The notes beneath the pieces were generated by a model that was not told where the DNA came from, ran no database searches, and was given only the letters and a program-made list of their open reading frames with translations. A DNA stretch of 64,000 nt. Source: an uncultured Porphyromonadaceae bacterium (GTDB taxonomy: Bacteria; Bacteroidota; Bacteroidia; Bacteroidales; Muribaculaceae). The stretch covers positions 1-64,000 of the forward strand of contig UQGP01000006.1 in the NCBI GenBank assembly GCA_900540625.1, given 5' to 3'. Numbering within the stretch: the stretch's first letter is position 1; each line of letters starts with the position of its first letter. Positions 61,995 to 64,000 of this stretch are shown piece by piece. A program made the translations under genes and the position numbers.

Positions 61995-64000
61995 TGCGCT
62001 GTTCGGTAATGGCTTTCGTGCTTTCGGCATTGACCGTGGTCGCGACACAAGCCCACAAGTACGAGTATAATTTTCGCAATACGCCGATTTCGCAGGCCCT
62101 CGTGAAAATTGCGAGAGAGAACCCGGATGTAAACCTCTCCTTTATATATAAGGACTTGGACAACTACAAGACTTCGGCGTCTATAGGAACTGATAATGTC
62201 TATGAAGCCGTCAGGACGATAGTCGGCCTTAATCCCATATCGGTGATACGCAAAGATGGCGGTATATATGTTGAGGCACTTCAGCACGGACGCTTTGTGT
62301 ACTCGGGGTCGGTGCTCGGAAGCGACGGCGAACCGGTGGCGGCCGCTACGATTATGCTCCTTGCACGCGCCGATTCGACGGTGATTACCTATGGAATCTC
62401 CGATGGTGAGGGCCGCTTTCGCATCCCCTGCGACCATAACGGCGTCATAGGCAAAGTAAGTTGCATGGGGTACAAGACGCGACATCTTCTCTTTGACAAC
62501 TATAATATGGGTACGCTTGTCATTGAAGCGCTTCCCGTAAGTCTTGCCATGGTCACCGTGGAAGGTTCTACGGCCAACCTTTATTCCGACAAGTCGGTTT
62601 ACCTGCCCACCAAGAATCAGAAAAAGACGGCGCAGACAGCTCAGGACCTTATTCAGCGAATGGCAATTCCGCAATTGGCCGTTGGCGAGGATATCAAAAC
62701 CAACACCGGTCAGCAAGTGGACATATATATAGACTATGTCCCGGCCACGAGCAACGAACTCACGGGTATGCTTGTCAGCGATGTCAAGCGCGTGGAGTAC
62801 TATGACTATCCGAGCGATCCGCGTTTTCAAGGCAAGTCGCACGTGGTCAATTTTGTGATGCAGAGATATGAGTATGGCGGCTATGTGAAAGGTATATACT
62901 ACGACAACTTCGTGATGTCTAGGCAGCTTAATGGGTACTCAAAGTTGCAATACAAACGGATGACCTTTGACGTGGCGGGAGGATTATTCTTTATGAGCGA
63001 CAAAAAGTATTACGAGGACACTTACGAGACATATCGCTTGCCACAGCCTGACGGAACAATCAAGGAGATACAACGTAATTCGATTGTAGACAATACTAAA
63101 AAGACGTGTCATGACTATTGGACATCGTTCAAGGCTCTGTATAAGACAGACAAGGTAACAATGAGCAATATGTTCTCGGTGGAATTTGATAGGATGCCGA
63201 AGTATATCACCGAAGGACATGTGGAGTATAGCTCGGACGAATATGAGGGGTCGGAATACAGCTCGCTAAGCTCCGATCGTATTAATTCGTTTGCTTACAA
63301 CGGCTATTGGTACTTTGCTTTGCCGGGGAACAATACAATCACTTTCAACCCCAAATATGCGTATACCAATACCCAACAAAACTCACGCTATGAAGAGAAC
63401 GGCGCGGATGCAATCGTAAACGGCGCGAAGGACGATTCCCACCAGGTTGCCGGAGACATAGCTTTCGTACATTCCTTTGGCAAGGCCGGCACGTTGAAAG
63501 CTATGTGCCAAGGTCGGTTTTTGCTGAATAAAACTCGATATTCGGGGTCGTCGTCCGTCTCGGACAAGGCGCAGACGCTAAGGCTCGGCCCGGGTGTGAG
63601 CTATAGCTATTCCGGAGACAAACTCTATGGGACGCTGGGCATCGGCCTGAACTGGGATCGCTCGGAGTATGGTGATATTGTGGAAAACACCACAGCACCA
63701 TGGACAAATCTGTCGATGCAATACGCCGTCAATAAGAAACACTCGGTTAGCATAGATTTCAACTACCAAAAGTCAATTCCGTCTTCCGGCTATAGAAGCG
63801 CAGCCGTCATCCGGTCCAATCCCCTGATGAGCTATACGGGCAATCCGTTGCTGGTCCCGTACAACTCGATCTACACCGAAGGTAGCTATACCTTTATCAT
63901 AAACAAATCTTTCAATGTAGCGGTTTTTGGCAACGTGTGGGTCGTTGATAATCGATATGTGTATGACTACGAGGCGAATGCTACGGGTGTCCTCCGAACT
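61991..64000 (+). CDS. STN-domain outer-membrane beta-barrel protein, cut by window end
   Basis: An open frame of 670 codons reaching the right edge. It starts at the ATG that overlaps the anti-sigma stop (ATGA). Signal peptide CSVMAFVLSALTVVATQA. Residues about 25-100 are an STN domain (YEYNFRNTPISQALVKIA, NVYEAVRTIVGLNPISVI), the signalling domain that touches FecR-type anti-sigma factors. Residues about 105-195 are a carboxypeptidase-regulatory-like beta sandwich (YSGSVLGSDGEPVAAATI). A plug-like part follows (TAQDLIQRMAIPQLAVG, GMLVSDVKRVEYYDYP), then beta-barrel strands rich in Tyr, Asn and Ser. Related to TonB-dependent receptors, although a classic TonB box is not seen. The 3' end is missing. 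Confidence 0.85.
   Translation, partial: MMRCSVMAFVLSALTVVATQAHKYEYNFRNTPISQALVKIARENPDVNLSFIYKDLDNYKTSASIGTDNVYEAVRTIVGLNPISVIRKDGGIYVEALQHGRFVYSGSVLGSDGEPVAAATIMLLARADSTVITYGISDGEGRFRIPCDHNGVIGKVSCMGYKTRHLLFDNYNMGTLVIEALPVSLAMVTVEGSTANLYSDKSVYLPTKNQKKTAQTAQDLIQRMAIPQLAVGEDIKTNTGQQVDIYIDYVPATSNELTGMLVSDVKRVEYYDYPSDPRFQGKSHVVNFVMQRYEYGGYVKGIYYDNFVMSRQLNGYSKLQYKRMTFDVAGGLFFMSDKKYYEDTYETYRLPQPDGTIKEIQRNSIVDNTKKTCHDYWTSFKALYKTDKVTMSNMFSVEFDRMPKYITEGHVEYSSDEYEGSEYSSLSSDRINSFAYNGYWYFALPGNNTITFNPKYAYTNTQQNSRYEENGADAIVNGAKDDSHQVAGDIAFVHSFGKAGTLKAMCQGRFLLNKTRYSGSSSVSDKAQTLRLGPGVSYSYSGDKLYGTLGIGLNWDRSEYGDIVENTTAPWTNLSMQYAVNKKHSVSIDFNYQKSIPSSGYRSAAVIRSNPLMSYTGNPLLVPYNSIYTEGSYTFIINKSFNVAVFGNVWVVDNRYVYDYEANATGVLRT

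Overview
The window comes from a chromosome of the order Bacteroidales, most likely a gut Muribaculaceae-type organism. Four things support this. Base composition is about half G+C. Many genes are preceded by the Bacteroidetes -7 box TAnnTTTG rather than by a Shine-Dalgarno/E. coli-type promoter. Complex I is the 11-gene form with fused nuoCD and no nuoEFG in the cluster. Families typical of the order are present: DUF6562 fimbrillins, DUF3575, DUF6377, DUF4974, OmpH lipoproteins, and secreted proteins ending in a GLYI/GFYI...KV-VR tail. The family assignment is inference; no rRNA or tRNA gene was seen.

Layout. 1-2918 (minus) is an Rhs locus: a signal-peptide-bearing Rhs protein with a JAB-like (HSHP) C-terminal tip, a small exported protein directly behind it, and the start of an orphan Rhs fragment almost identical to part of the main gene. 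3341-9602 (minus) holds a CotH-kinase-like secreted protein, then an MFS transporter - GHL10 hydrolase - GT2 operon. 9892-11425 (plus) is znuA-znuC with no permease gene beside it. 11528-13484 (minus) holds an EFR1 flavodoxin/ferredoxin and a DUF2027-Smr protein. 13713-14143 holds a candidate small RNA and a promoter with an embedded palindrome, in front of a secreted Ig-like protein (14144-15520). 15614-19564 (minus) holds dus, pyrC and a dolichol-phosphate-mannose-synthase-like GT, then ompH and a 56-residue membrane protein. 19758-22171 (plus) holds pepD and a muramidase.

22282-39865 (minus) is one unbroken 18-gene array for respiration: nuoA-nuoB-nuoCD-nuoH, then all eight ATP synthase genes (atpD-C-B-E-F-H-A-G), then nuoI-J-K-L-M-N. 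The atp operon therefore lies inside the nuo operon.

39866-41077 has no convincing gene. It holds a G9 tract next to a -7 box and a stem-loop-rich stretch in front of a fimbrial locus (41078-54717, plus). That locus comprises a DUF3575 outer-membrane protein, an Mfa2-like lipoprotein and five DUF6562 fimbrillin-like lipoproteins. Two of the five are essentially identical copies within a 4.82-kb tandem duplication; the others keep the N-terminal domain and carry different beta-helix-like C-termini. A membrane-bound DUF6377 regulator follows on the minus strand.

57636-60664 holds housekeeping and accessory genes (DUF3108, YhcH, thymidine kinase, and an ADP-ribosylglycohydrolase homologue lacking two metal-ligand aspartates). 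The right edge (60857-64000) is an ECF sigma factor - compact anti-sigma - STN-domain outer-membrane barrel operon, cut by the window end.
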